Source: Aquitalea palustris
Lineage (GTDB): Bacteria > Pseudomonadota > Gammaproteobacteria > Burkholderiales > Chromobacteriaceae
Assembly (NCBI RefSeq): GCF_003693445.1
Contig: NZ_RFAR01000064.1
Span: 1-38,979 of the forward strand
Reading direction: 5' to 3'
DNA: 38,979 nucleotides
Positions 8,191-17,252 of this stretch are shown here, piece by piece (within the stretch, counting starts at the first letter, position 1; each line of letters opens with the position of its first letter). The notes under the pieces are model-generated. The model worked only from the letters and a program-made list of their open reading frames with translations, was not told where the DNA came from and ran no database searches. Made by a program: the position numbers and the translations under genes.

Positions 8191-9243
8191 CTATGTGCTG
8201 CGGGTATGTTGAATGAGGGGATTGCCCAGTTCGGGCAGAAAGCGCTGTGCGGCCTGCCAGGCGAGGTCCGGTTCCAGCTGCTCCAGGCAGTTGGTGTGCT
8301 GGTAAGGGCAGTTGCGTTCGAAGCAGGGGCTGCAATCCAGATTAAGGCTGACCACGGCAGCCTGCTCGGACAGCGGTGGGGTGAAGTCCGGGCTGGATGA
8401 GCCGTACAGCGCAACCAGCGGCTTGCCCAGGGCGGCGGCAACGTGCATCAGGCCAGAGTCATTGCACACGGCCAGCCGGGCCAGGCCCATCAGGTCGATG
8501 GCTTCTTCCAGTCCGGTGCTGCCGCATAGATTGATGGCTTTGCCTGCTGCCAGTTGGGCAATCTGCTCACCGATTTCCTTATCCTTGCCCGAGCCGAACA
8601 GCCAGACAGCAAAGCCGGCGGCAGCAAAGCGTTTGGCCAGTTCGGCAAAGTGGCGTGCCGGCCAGCGCTTGGCCGGGCCGTATTCTGCGCCGGGGCAGAA
8701 GGCGACCACCGGACGGCTGGTGTCCAGTTGCAGACGGTTGGCGGTTTGTTGCCGGCTTTGTGCATTGGTCACCAGTGCCGGGTGGGCGATGGGGCGAGGT
8801 AGTGCTTTGTTGCGGTCTTCGGCCAGGGCGCAGAAGCGCTCCACCATCATCGGCAATTCCTGCTCGTCCAGTTCGCGACTGTCGTTGAGAATCCAGTAGC
8901 GCGACTCACCGATGAATCCGGTGCGCAATGGGATGCCGGCAAACAGCGGAATCAGCGCTGATTTCAGCGAATTAGGCAGGATGATGGCCTGATCGAAGCC
9001 TTCGGCTTTCAGCTGGCGTGCGGTCTGCCAGCGCTCGCGCAGGCGCAGGGCGCCGTGGCCAAAGGGGTTGAGATGCGCTTTGGCGACTTCCGGCATGCGC
9101 TCCAGCAAGGGCAGGGTCCAGGCCGGAGCGAAGACGTGCAGCTCCAGCCCGGGATGGCGTTCGTGCAGGCGCTGATACAGCGGCTGGGCCATGACGCTGT
9201 CGCCCACCCAGGAGGGGCCAATGACCAGTATCTTTTTCTTCAT
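8191..9243 (-). CDS. waaF: Lipopolysaccharide heptosyltransferase II
   Basis: A 350-residue glycosyltransferase family 9 enzyme that adds the second L-glycero-D-manno-heptose to the LPS inner core at the cytoplasmic face of the inner membrane. The N-terminal 'ILVIGPSWVGDSVMAQ', the central 'FCPGAEYGPAKRWP' and the C-terminal 'CNDSGLMHVAAALGKP' (ADP-heptose-binding half) are the diagnostic blocks. A cysteine-rich tail ('LDCSPCFERNCPY') is also typical of WaaF. The start is ATG at 9241-9243; a TTG six codons upstream is less likely. A terminator at 9327-9350 separates it from the ilvE-zinc finger operon, so it should have its own promoter in the 80-nt gap. Confidence 0.94.
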   Translation of the reverse strand: MKKKILVIGPSWVGDSVMAQPLYQRLHERHPGLELHVFAPAWTLPLLERMPEVAKAHLNPFGHGALRLRERWQTARQLKAEGFDQAIILPNSLKSALIPLFAGIPLRTGFIGESRYWILNDSRELDEQELPMMVERFCALAEDRNKALPRPIAHPALVTNAQSRQQTANRLQLDTSRPVVAFCPGAEYGPAKRWPARHFAELAKRFAAAGFAVWLFGSGKDKEIGEQIAQLAAGKAINLCGSTGLEEAIDLMGLARLAVCNDSGLMHVAAALGKPLVALYGSSSPDFTPPLSEQAAVVSLNLDCSPCFERNCPYQHTNCLEQLEPDLAWQAAQRFLPELGNPLIQHTRST

Positions 9244-9324
9244 GAAGTTTTCCGCTTCCAAATCAGCGCCAGCCTGTCATGCCGGCCGTTTCAAGCTGGC
9301 GTTGATTTGGTGAGGGTTCAAGTG

Positions 9325-9350
9325 AAAAAGGTGCGGGGGCCCGCACCTTT
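9325..9350 (-). terminator. Terminator after the zinc-finger gene
   Basis: An 11-bp inverted repeat (9327-9337 and 9340-9350) ends on the minus strand with a run of five T. It lies 24 nt after the stop of the CHCC zinc-finger gene and before waaF. Confidence 0.85.
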
Positions 9351-9373
9351 CGCTTGCTGACTGCTGCCGGGGC

Positions 9374-9574
9374 TCAGTGATGATGGCCAACCGGTCCGGT
9401 CAGCTTGTACTGGGTACCGCAATAGGGACAGAGTGCTTCACCGGTCTTGTGTACTGGCAGGAAGACGCGCGGATGCGAGTTCCAGGACACCATGTCCGGC
9501 ATTGGGCAATGCAGGGGCAGGTCCTTTGCGGTGACTTCGATGAGGCGTTGGGTGTTTTCTTTCAGTTCAGCCAT
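9374..9574 (-). CDS. CHCC-type zinc-finger protein
   Basis: A 66-residue protein matching the zf-CHCC family, related to the C-terminal domain of mitochondrial complex I subunit NDUFS6. The ligand set is Cys23, His34, Cys49 and Cys52, within 'LHCPMPDMVSWNSHPRVFLP' and 'ALCPYCGTQYKL'. The extreme C-terminus has three histidines. In betaproteobacteria such genes commonly follow ilvE, as here (50 nt downstream). The function is not established; a metal-binding or assembly role is inferred from the family. It is the last gene before the terminator at 9325-9350. Confidence 0.9.
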   Translation of the reverse strand: MAELKENTQRLIEVTAKDLPLHCPMPDMVSWNSHPRVFLPVHKTGEALCPYCGTQYKLTGPVGHHH

Positions 9575-9624
9575 GGTCTTTCCTTGTCGGGCCGGCCGCG
9601 CCGGCCCTTGCTGCTGGGGTGTGT

Positions 9625-10566
9625 TTACTTGACGTAGGTCAGCCAGTGTTCGTGTTCGGCGTCGAGGCCTTTCACGATATTGAAGTACTTCTGCTGGATG
9701 GCGGCGGTGATCGGGCCACGGCTGCCTTCGCCGATGGCGCGGCGGTCCAGTTCGCGAATCGGGGTGACTTCGGCAGCGGTGCCGGTGAAGAAGGCTTCGT
9801 CCGCGCTATACACTTCGTCGCGGGTGATGCGCTTTTCAATGATTTCCAGGCCCTGTTCCTGTGCGATCTGTACCACGGTGTCGCGGGTAATGCCTTCCAG
9901 GGCGGAGGTGAGGTCCGGGGTGTACAGCTTGCCCTTGCGCACGATGAAGATGTTTTCGCCCGAGCCTTCGGCCACGAAGCCGTCCACGTCCAGCAGCAGG
10001 GCTTCGTCGTAGCCGTCTGCCGTAGCCTCGTTATTGGCGAGGATGGAGTTCATGTAGTTGCCGTTGGCCTTGGCCTTGCACATGGTGATGTTGACGTGGT
10101 GGCGGGTAAAGGACGAAGTCTTGACGCGAATGCCCTTTTCCAGACCTTCTTCGCCCAGGTAAGCACCCCACGGCCAGGCTGCCACGATGATGCGCACGTC
10201 GTCTTTTTTCGGTGCCACGCCCAGCTTGCCCGAACCATAGAAGGCCATGGGACGGAAGTAGCAGGATTGCAGCTTGTTGGCTTTCACCACGTCCAGATGA
10301 GCCTGGTTGATGTCGTCCTTGCTGAAGGGCAGGTTCATGCCGAGGATCTTGGCGGAGCGGAACAGACGGTCGGTGTGATCCTGCAGACGGAAAATCGCCG
10401 GGCCTTTGGGAGTTTCATAGGCACGTACGCCTTCGAACACGCCCATGCCGTAGTGGAGGGTGTGGGTCAGCACATGGGTGGTGGCATCGCGCCAGTCAAC
10501 CAGTTTGCCGTCATACCAGATGAATCCGTCACGATCTGCCATCGACATCTTGGAGCTCTCCGTCAT
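9625..10566 (-). CDS. ilvE: Branched-chain amino acid aminotransferase
   Basis: A 313-residue class IV PLP aminotransferase, the last step of valine, leucine and isoleucine synthesis. The '[13 protein letters not shown]' block (about 38-50), the PLP lysine Lys166 in 'KANGNYMNS', '[10 protein letters not shown]' and '[12 protein letters not shown]' are all present and intact. The length is normal. The start is uncertain among M1 (used here), M7 and M9: 'ggag' lies about 9 nt before M7, and a TATAAT 20 nt upstream of M1 would leave M1 a very short leader. It lies 69 nt downstream of glnE and precedes the zinc-finger gene. Confidence 0.95.
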   Translation of the reverse strand: MTESSKMSMADRDGFIWYDGKLVDWRDATTHVLTHTLHYGMGVFEGVRAYETPKGPAIFRLQDHTDRLFRSAKILGMNLPFSKDDINQAHLDVVKANKLQSCYFRPMAFYGSGKLGVAPKKDDVRIIVAAWPWGAYLGEEGLEKGIRVKTSSFTRHHVNITMCKAKANGNYMNSILANNEATADGYDEALLLDVDGFVAEGSGENIFIVRKGKLYTPDLTSALEGITRDTVVQIAQEQGLEIIEKRITRDEVYSADEAFFTGTAAEVTPIRELDRRAIGEGSRGPITAAIQQKYFNIVKGLDAEHEHWLTYVK

Positions 10567-10585
10567 TGTGTTTTGTATCCTGCCG

Positions 10586-10591
10586 ATTATA
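10586..10591 (-). promoter_or_regulatory. Candidate -10 element upstream of ilvE
   Basis: A perfect TATAAT on the minus strand sits in the glnE-ilvE gap, 19 nt before the first ATG of ilvE. I see no good -35 hexamer at 16-18 nt; an extended or weak promoter is possible. It suggests ilvE can be transcribed apart from glnE. Confidence 0.4.
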
Positions 10592-10635
10592 CCGTCCGCC
10601 GCCGTCTTGTGAACCGTCCGCTGCGAAAAACGCCA

Positions 10636-13317
10636 TCAGCCCAGGCTGTACGGTCCGAAAACCTGCCGCCACAGTTGCTGCGCCTGCTGGTAGTGGGCGC
10701 GCAGCCGGTCGTTGACTTCCACCTTGCCGCTTTCATTGAGCCGGGCGGCATGCTGTAGCTTGCGGTAGTCGCGGTAGGCGGCGCGGACTTGTTCGGCCAG
10801 TTCGTGGCTGATCAGCCCGGCCTCGGCGGCAACCGCCAGCAGGGCGATATTGCCGGTATTGCGGGTAAAGGCCGGTAGCTCGCCGGCGTGGGCCAGAATC
10901 AGGTATTGCACGATGAATTCCACATCGATGATGCCGCCACGGGCATGTTTGACGTCGCTCTCCTGCGCCGGATGGCTTTCCAGCATGCGCTGGCGCATGG
11001 TCAGCACTTCGCTGCGCAGGGTGTCCGGATCGCGCTGCTGGGTCAGCACGTCGTGGCGGATGGCTTCGAAACCTTCGCCGATATCCGCTGCGCCGGCGAC
11101 ATAGCGGGCGCGGGTCAGTGCCTGGTGCTCCCATACCCAGGCCTGTTTTTCCTGGTAGCTGCGAAAGGCTTGCAGCGAGCTGACCAACAGGCCGCTGGCG
11201 CCGTTCGGGCGCAGGCGCAGGTCGATGTCGTACAGGATGCCGGCGCTGGTGGCGCTGGTCAGCCAGGTGGACATTTTGCGTGCCAGGCGCGAATACAGAT
11301 CAGTGGCGTCGGGGTGGTCGTCGTCATACAGGAAGATGATGTCCAGGTCCGAGGCGTAGCCCAGCTCTTTGCCGCCCAGCTTGCCGTAGCCAATGATGGC
11401 GAAACGCGGGGTGTCGGTGTGGCGGCTGGGGATGTCCAGCCAGGCATGGCGCAGGGTGGCGTCCAGCACGGTGTCGGCCAGCAGGGAGAGCTGGTCGGAC
11501 AGTGCTTCCACTGTCCACATGCCGGCGATGTCCTGGGCGACCAGGCGGAAGGCCTGGGCGTGCTGGAAGTGGCGCAGGGTGTCCATCTTGGCTTCCACAT
11601 CGCCCTCGCATTGCTGCATTTGTTCTTGCAACTGGCTGGCCAGTGCCGGCCAGTCCGGTGTGGCGTACAGCACGCGGGCATCCAGCAGCTCATCCAGCAG
11701 GATGGGGTGGCGGGTCAGATAGTTGGACACCCAGGCACTGGCCGAGCACAGGGTGGCCAGCCGTTGCAGGGTCTGCGGGTATTCGGTCAGCAAGGCAAGA
11801 TAAGAGGCGCGCCGGCTGATGGCTTCCATCAGGCTGATGATGCGCGACAGGGTGGCCGCCGGGTTGGGGAAGTGGGTGGACACTTCGATCAAGGGGGGGA
11901 TCAGTGCGTCGAATTTCTTGCGGCCGGCCAGCGGAATCTGCTGATAGCGCTGGCTCTGCGCCAGGGCGCGCAGCTGCCCGGTGACGCCACTCACGTCATC
12001 AAAGCCCAGGCTGGAGAGTTGTTCGCTCGGGTCCTGTTCGCAGATGTCGCGCCACAGGCAGGACAGCGGGTGGTCCGGCGCGGTTTCGGTGGGCAGGATG
12101 AATACCTGTTCGAAGTGGCGGGTGACCTTGCGCCGCTCGCTATTGAGGGCGTCGAGGAAATCCTGCCAGCTGGCAAAGCCCATGCTGCTGGCGATCTTGG
12201 CCTGGTTTTCCTCACTGGTGGGCAGGGTCTGGGTTTGCTGGTCGTCCAGGTATTGCAGGCGATGTTCCAGATTGCGCAGGAAGGCATAGGCTTCCTGTAG
12301 CTCCTCTACGGCAGCCGGCTCCAGCAGGCGCAGTTCGGCCAGGCGGTTCAGGGTGGCGCGGGTGCTGCGCAGCTGCAGGCTTTTGTCACGGCCGCCGCGA
12401 ATCAGCTGGAACACCTGGGCGATGAATTCCACTTCACGAATGCCGCCTGGCCCCAGCTTGATATTGTCCACCATGTCGCGCCGTGCCACTTCGCGGCGGA
12501 TTTGTGCATGCAGTTCGCGCATGGCGCCATAGGCGTTGTAATCGAGATATTTGCGATAGACGAAGGGGCGCACCATGTCGGCCAGCCCGGAAATATCGCC
12601 GGTGAGTGCCTTGGCCTTGATCCAGGCATAGCGCTCCCATTCACGGCCCTGGGTCAGCAGGTAGTTTTCCAGTGCGGCAAAACTCATCACCAGCGGGCCG
12701 GAATCACCGTAGGGTCGCAAGCGCATGTCGACGCGGAATACCTGGCCATCCACTGTCACGTCGTTGATCAGGCTGATGATGCGTTTGCCGACCTGGCTGA
12801 AGTATTCGTGATTGCTGATCTTGCGCGGACCGCTGGTTTCGCCGCCTTCGGGGTAGATGAAGATCAGGTCGATATCGGAGGAAACATTCAGTTCACCGCC
12901 GCCCAGCTTGCCCATGCCGATCACGATCAGTTGCTGCACTTCGCCGCTGTCTTCGCCGATAGGCTGGCCGTATTGCGGCAGCGAGCGGCAGGCGCAGGCC
13001 AATGCCTGCTGTACGGCAAATTCGGCTAACAAGCTGATGGTGCTGACTACCTCGTCCAGGTCGGCCAGGCCGTTGTGGTCGCGGCAGATCAGGCGCGCCA
13101 TCACCGCCTGGCGCAGGCTGCGCAGCGGTGGCGTCATGGCTTCCGGAGTGTCAAAGCTATCCCAGTTGGCAAAGCCGGCCATTTCGGCGCTGTCAAATGG
13201 CTGTGCCAGCTTGTCGTGCAACAGACTTTGTTGCTGCGGTCGCGCGCTCAGCAGGCGGTCCAGATAAAGTGAAAAGGCACGGCTCTGGGCAATGGCATGA
13301 TCCGGGTTTGCTGGCAT
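10636..13317 (-). CDS. glnE: Bifunctional glutamine synthetase adenylyltransferase/adenylyl-removing enzyme
   Basis: An enzyme of about 893 residues that adds AMP to, and removes it from, glutamine synthetase in response to PII. It has two nucleotidyltransferase domains: the N-terminal one with 'GMGKLGGGELNVSSDIDLIF', the C-terminal one with 'GYGKLGGKELGYASDLDIIF'. Each is followed by its helical partner motif ('LGPGGIREVEFIAQ' and 'HARGGIIDVEFIVQ'). The order of motifs is that of full-length GlnE and both active sites look intact. The start is uncertain: I use the ATG at 13315-13317, but a GTG at 13348-13350 would add 11 residues; neither has a strong ribosome-binding site. It is divergent from yhdP with a very short gap. 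Confidence 0.93.
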   Translation of the reverse strand: MPANPDHAIAQSRAFSLYLDRLLSARPQQQSLLHDKLAQPFDSAEMAGFANWDSFDTPEAMTPPLRSLRQAVMARLICRDHNGLADLDEVVSTISLLAEFAVQQALACACRSLPQYGQPIGEDSGEVQQLIVIGMGKLGGGELNVSSDIDLIFIYPEGGETSGPRKISNHEYFSQVGKRIISLINDVTVDGQVFRVDMRLRPYGDSGPLVMSFAALENYLLTQGREWERYAWIKAKALTGDISGLADMVRPFVYRKYLDYNAYGAMRELHAQIRREVARRDMVDNIKLGPGGIREVEFIAQVFQLIRGGRDKSLQLRSTRATLNRLAELRLLEPAAVEELQEAYAFLRNLEHRLQYLDDQQTQTLPTSEENQAKIASSMGFASWQDFLDALNSERRKVTRHFEQVFILPTETAPDHPLSCLWRDICEQDPSEQLSSLGFDDVSGVTGQLRALAQSQRYQQIPLAGRKKFDALIPPLIEVSTHFPNPAATLSRIISLMEAISRRASYLALLTEYPQTLQRLATLCSASAWVSNYLTRHPILLDELLDARVLYATPDWPALASQLQEQMQQCEGDVEAKMDTLRHFQHAQAFRLVAQDIAGMWTVEALSDQLSLLADTVLDATLRHAWLDIPSRHTDTPRFAIIGYGKLGGKELGYASDLDIIFLYDDDHPDATDLYSRLARKMSTWLTSATSAGILYDIDLRLRPNGASGLLVSSLQAFRSYQEKQAWVWEHQALTRARYVAGAADIGEGFEAIRHDVLTQQRDPDTLRSEVLTMRQRMLESHPAQESDVKHARGGIIDVEFIVQYLILAHAGELPAFTRNTGNIALLAVAAEAGLISHELAEQVRAAYRDYRKLQHAARLNESGKVEVNDRLRAHYQQAQQLWRQVFGPYSLG

Positions 13318-13373
13318 AATGACGAGGCGCTCGTTAGGGTCCTGTAACACTTCATTGTATCGGTTTAGCTCAT

Positions 13374-16300
13374 TTGGAAAAGCCCCTGCATTTGTTAGCC
13401 AGAGTTCACGTCATCAGTTTGCTGCGCAAATCGCTGCAAGCCCTCGGCCTGTTGCTGCTGCTGGCCATGCTGGTCGTGGGGGGCGGCTTTGCCATGTTTA
13501 ACTGGTGGTTCCTGCCGCGACTCGAGCAGTTCCGGCCGCAGCTGGAGCAGAGTTTGTCGCAGGCTACCGGCCGTCAGGTCTCAGTGGTTTCCCTGTCCGG
13601 CCAGTGGCAAGGGCTGGCGCCACGGCTACAGCTGGGTGGCTTGCGCATCGCCAATCCGGTGACTGCCGATGCCCTGACCCTGGAGCGCGTGGAAGTGGTG
13701 CCATCGTGGTGGTCGCTGTTGTCATGGGAGCCGCTGTTTTCCAGCATCACCATGGATGGGCCAAACGTGGCGCTGCTGCGCCGGGCCGATGGCCATGTGC
13801 TGCTGAACGGCTTCGACATGAGCGCGCCGGACAGCCACCCGCAGCCTGCCGGCAGTGAGCCGTCGGCCAACTGGTTGCTCAAGCACAGCCGTATCGATAT
13901 TCGCCAGGCACGCATCAGCTGGGAAGACCAGGCATTGGGTCTGCCGCGGCTGGATCTGCAGCAGGGGCAGCTGACACTGAGCCAGACCCTGTTGGGCCAT
14001 CGTCTGAGCTTGTCCGGCAAGCCGGTGGCCACCTTGGGCAAGGGTTTTGACATGGAGCTGGCCTGGCGTGGCAATGATTTTCGCCAGTGGCGCAACTGGG
14101 CCGGCAATATGCGCATACGCCTGAATGGCGCACAGGCCGGCGTGGTGTCGCGCTATATGGAAAAGATTGGTCTGATCAATAGTGGTGAAGGCAGCGGCAC
14201 GCTGGAGGCAGATTTTGCCGATGGCCATATCAACAGCCTCAGTGCCGATGTCAGCATCCATGATGCGGCCTACACCCCAAAGGATGCGCGCACGCTGGTG
14301 TTGCCGGCCATCAGTGGCAAATTGCAGCTGGAGCGCTCAGCGCGTGGCAGCTATGCCATCAATGCCTCCAATCTGACACTGGCCAGTGCCAGCGGGCTGG
14401 CCTTCGACAAATCCACCATTCGTGGTGACTGGATGCCCGGCGAGCAGGGGCAGGGCAAGCTGACGCTGGATAATGTCAATGTGGCCCACCTCACTCCCTT
14501 CATTCATGCCTTGGGTGGGGACGGCAATTCCTTGTTTGCCCGTTTCGCACCCAGCGGTCAGCTGAAAAACCTGTCGCTGAGCTGGCAGGGTCCCCTGCAG
14601 TCGCCACGGCAATATGCGGTGGCCACCCGTTTCGAGCAGTTGGCCTGGCAGGCTTTTTCCTCGGTGCCCGGGGTGAGTGGTGTCAGTGGTGAGCTGAGTT
14701 TTGGCGAGCAGGGCGGCCAGTTGCGGCTCAATAGCCGGCATGCCGCGCTCAATTACCCGGCCGTATTCCCGCAGCTGCTCAATTTCGACCAGCTGGATGG
14801 CCGTGTGGACTGGCGAAATCACGGCTCACAGACCGAGGTCCAGTTTCGCGATGTGGCTTTTGCCAATGCCGATCTCAGCGGCCATTTCGGTGGCCGCTAC
14901 CAGCACGACGGCAAGGGGCCGGGTGTGGTCGATTTCACCGCCGATGTCGACAAGGTGGCCGCCGTGCGCGTGCCGGCTTATCTGCCGCATGCGGTGGGGC
15001 AGGACACCTTGCGCTGGCTGAATGCCGCCCTGCTGGGCGGTACGGCCAGCAATGTGCGTATGGTGCTGAAGGGTGATCTGGCCAACTTCCCCTTTGCCGG
15101 TGGCAAGGGCGGGCAGTTCAGCGTGGATGCCAAGGTGGATCAGGGCCGTTTGCTGTATGAAAAAGGCTGGCCAACCATCGACAATATCCAGGCTGATCTG
15201 GGTTTTCACAATGAAAAAATGCTGATTACCGCACGCAGTGGCAGCACGCTGGGCGTGCCGCTGAGTGCTGTCAAAGTAGGGATTGATGACCTGGGTGCGG
15301 CCAATTCCACGCTTGACGTGCAGGGGCGGGCACAAGGCCCGCTGGCCAGCATGCTGAAATTCACCACCGCCAGTCCGGTTGATGGCTGGCTGGATGGTTT
15401 TACCGGCAGCATTCAGGCCGGTGGTAATGCAGCATTGGACCTGAAGCTGGGTATTCCCTTGTCGGGCAAGCAGCCGGTGAAGGTACATGGTGATATTTTG
15501 TTGTCCGGCAATCAGCTGGCGTTCAAGGGTTTGCCGATTCCGCCAGCCAGCAATGCCCATGGCACACTGAGCTTCACCGAGTATGGCGTGGAGTCCAAAG
15601 GCGTGCAGTTTGCCGCGCTGGGCGGCCAGTTCCAGCTCAAGGCAAGTAGCACCCCGGCCGGGCGCATGAGCTTCGATATTCACGGTGATGCCGACAGCCA
15701 TCAGGCACTGGGCCTCTATCTGCCCTTGCTGGCGCCCTATGTCAGCGGACATTCACCCTTCGCGGTGCAGTTTGTCGTGCAAAAAGGGCTGGAAAACCTG
15801 ACGGTGCAATCCGGCTTGCAAGGAAGCGCCATTAGCGCACCGCCCCCCCTTGGCAAAGCTGCGGCGGATAGCTTGCCGCTTTCCTTGCGCTTTGCGCCGG
15901 GCAAAACTGCACAGCAACCATTCCGGCTGGAATTTGACGCCGGCAGCGTTGCCAGCGGCAGCCTGTTGCTGGATGGCCATGGCAATCTGAAAAGCGGTGT
16001 GGTCGCCGCCGGTCGCGCCCTTGGCAAACAGCCTGACGAGGGGCTGACGCTGCGGCTGGCTACACCGCAAGTCGACTTGCAACGCTGGGTGGCCGCCATT
16101 GCCAGCCCAGGCGGCAGCCAGGGCGGGGTATCGACGGTCAGAGAGATCGACTTGCCGCTGCTGATCGAACTGGAGAGCCCGCAAGTGGAAGGATGGGGCG
16201 GCAGCTTGCATCAGGTCAGTGCCAGCTTGAGCAACCGGCGCCTGCGCAATGCCTGGTCGCTGGATGTGCGGGCGCGCGAGTTGAATGGCAGCATTGATTA

Positions 16301-17252
16301 CCTGCCGGCCGGCAGTGGCCTGCTGCGTGCCAACCTGGCTTACGCCATCCTGCGGCCGCCAGCTGCAGGTGCTGCGGACGAAGCCGACGCCGGCATGGTG
16401 GACAAGGGTGATTGGCCGGAGCTGGATATTCGTGTCGGCGACCTCATTTACCAGAACAAGACCGTCGGCAAGCTGGAGCTGCATGCTCGCCGCGAAGGGC
16501 GGGACTGGCTGCTCAATCCCTTACGCCTGCAGGCAGCGGAAGGCAGTTTGCAGGGCAGTGCCCGGGTCCGGCGCGGCGAAGCGGGCAAGGAGGTGCAGGC
16601 CCGCTACCAGCTGGATAGTAGTGATGTGGGCAAGCTGCTGGCGCGCATCGGCCTGCAGGATACCTTCCGCAAGGGTGAGGGCAGCCTGTCCGGCACCATG
16701 AGCTGGCCGGGCGGCTTGTTTGATGTCAGTGCCAGCCGCCTGTCCGGCGACATGACACTGGCGCTGAAAAACGGCCGTTTTGCCAAGGTCGATCCCGGCG
16801 TGGCACGCCTGCTTGGTGTGCTCAGCCTGCAGTCGCTCAGCCGTCGGGTGAAGCTGGATTTTACCGATGTGTTCAGTGACGGCTTCGCCTTCGATACCAT
16901 CAGTGGCAATGCCACGGTGAGCAAGGGCGTGTTTGTTTCTGATAATGTGCACATGAAAGGCCCGGCGGCCGATGTCGCACTCAGCGGTCAGGTGAATCTG
17001 GCCAGTGAAACCCAGGATGTGCGCATCCGGGTGCAGCCGCATCTGGCCGAGAGCGTGGCGCTGGCTGCCGGTGCCGCACTGCTCAATCCGGTGGTGGGGG
17101 TTGCCGCGCTGGCCGCACAAAAAGTATTGCAGGACCCGTTCGGCAAGATATTGTCGGTCGACTATGCCATTACCGGTTCCTTTGCCAATCCCAAGATTGA
17201 CAAGCTGGCTGCGGAACCTTTGAGAAACAGCAAACGGATACTCTCGCCATGA
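13374..17252 (+). CDS. yhdP: YhdP family (AsmA-like, DUF3971) envelope protein
   Basis: A very large protein (up to 1292 residues) with one N-terminal membrane anchor (about residues 20-45, 'LLLLLAMLVVGGGFAMF') and a long periplasmic beta-rich body. E. coli YhdP has about the same size and, with TamB and YdbH, helps move phospholipids from inner to outer membrane; the same role is inferred here. Family features include 'LEQSLSQATGRQVSV' and 'LSGQWQGLAPRLQLGG' soon after the anchor, and a C-terminal 'AQKVLQDPFGKILSVDYAIT' block. No ATG starts the frame: the first possible start after an in-frame stop is TTG 13374; TTGs at 13392 and 13422 are alternatives. Its stop overlaps the nitrilase ATG (ATGA). 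Confidence 0.9.
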   Translation: MEKPLHLLARVHVISLLRKSLQALGLLLLLAMLVVGGGFAMFNWWFLPRLEQFRPQLEQSLSQATGRQVSVVSLSGQWQGLAPRLQLGGLRIANPVTADALTLERVEVVPSWWSLLSWEPLFSSITMDGPNVALLRRADGHVLLNGFDMSAPDSHPQPAGSEPSANWLLKHSRIDIRQARISWEDQALGLPRLDLQQGQLTLSQTLLGHRLSLSGKPVATLGKGFDMELAWRGNDFRQWRNWAGNMRIRLNGAQAGVVSRYMEKIGLINSGEGSGTLEADFADGHINSLSADVSIHDAAYTPKDARTLVLPAISGKLQLERSARGSYAINASNLTLASASGLAFDKSTIRGDWMPGEQGQGKLTLDNVNVAHLTPFIHALGGDGNSLFARFAPSGQLKNLSLSWQGPLQSPRQYAVATRFEQLAWQAFSSVPGVSGVSGELSFGEQGGQLRLNSRHAALNYPAVFPQLLNFDQLDGRVDWRNHGSQTEVQFRDVAFANADLSGHFGGRYQHDGKGPGVVDFTADVDKVAAVRVPAYLPHAVGQDTLRWLNAALLGGTASNVRMVLKGDLANFPFAGGKGGQFSVDAKVDQGRLLYEKGWPTIDNIQADLGFHNEKMLITARSGSTLGVPLSAVKVGIDDLGAANSTLDVQGRAQGPLASMLKFTTASPVDGWLDGFTGSIQAGGNAALDLKLGIPLSGKQPVKVHGDILLSGNQLAFKGLPIPPASNAHGTLSFTEYGVESKGVQFAALGGQFQLKASSTPAGRMSFDIHGDADSHQALGLYLPLLAPYVSGHSPFAVQFVVQKGLENLTVQSGLQGSAISAPPPLGKAAADSLPLSLRFAPGKTAQQPFRLEFDAGSVASGSLLLDGHGNLKSGVVAAGRALGKQPDEGLTLRLATPQVDLQRWVAAIASPGGSQGGVSTVREIDLPLLIELESPQVEGWGGSLHQVSASLSNRRLRNAWSLDVRARELNGSIDYLPAGSGLLRANLAYAILRPPAAGAADEADAGMVDKGDWPELDIRVGDLIYQNKTVGKLELHARREGRDWLLNPLRLQAAEGSLQGSARVRRGEAGKEVQARYQLDSSDVGKLLARIGLQDTFRKGEGSLSGTMSWPGGLFDVSASRLSGDMTLALKNGRFAKVDPGVARLLGVLSLQSLSRRVKLDFTDVFSDGFAFDTISGNATVSKGVFVSDNVHMKGPAADVALSGQVNLASETQDVRIRVQPHLAESVALAAGAALLNPVVGVAALAAQKVLQDPFGKILSVDYAITGSFANPKIDKLAAEPLRNSKRILSP

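Noticed and set aside
9619-12300. Plus-strand open frames of 379 and 470 codons opposite ilvE and glnE
   Set aside because: Antisense to conserved genes; low-complexity Gln/His/Ala translations without domains.
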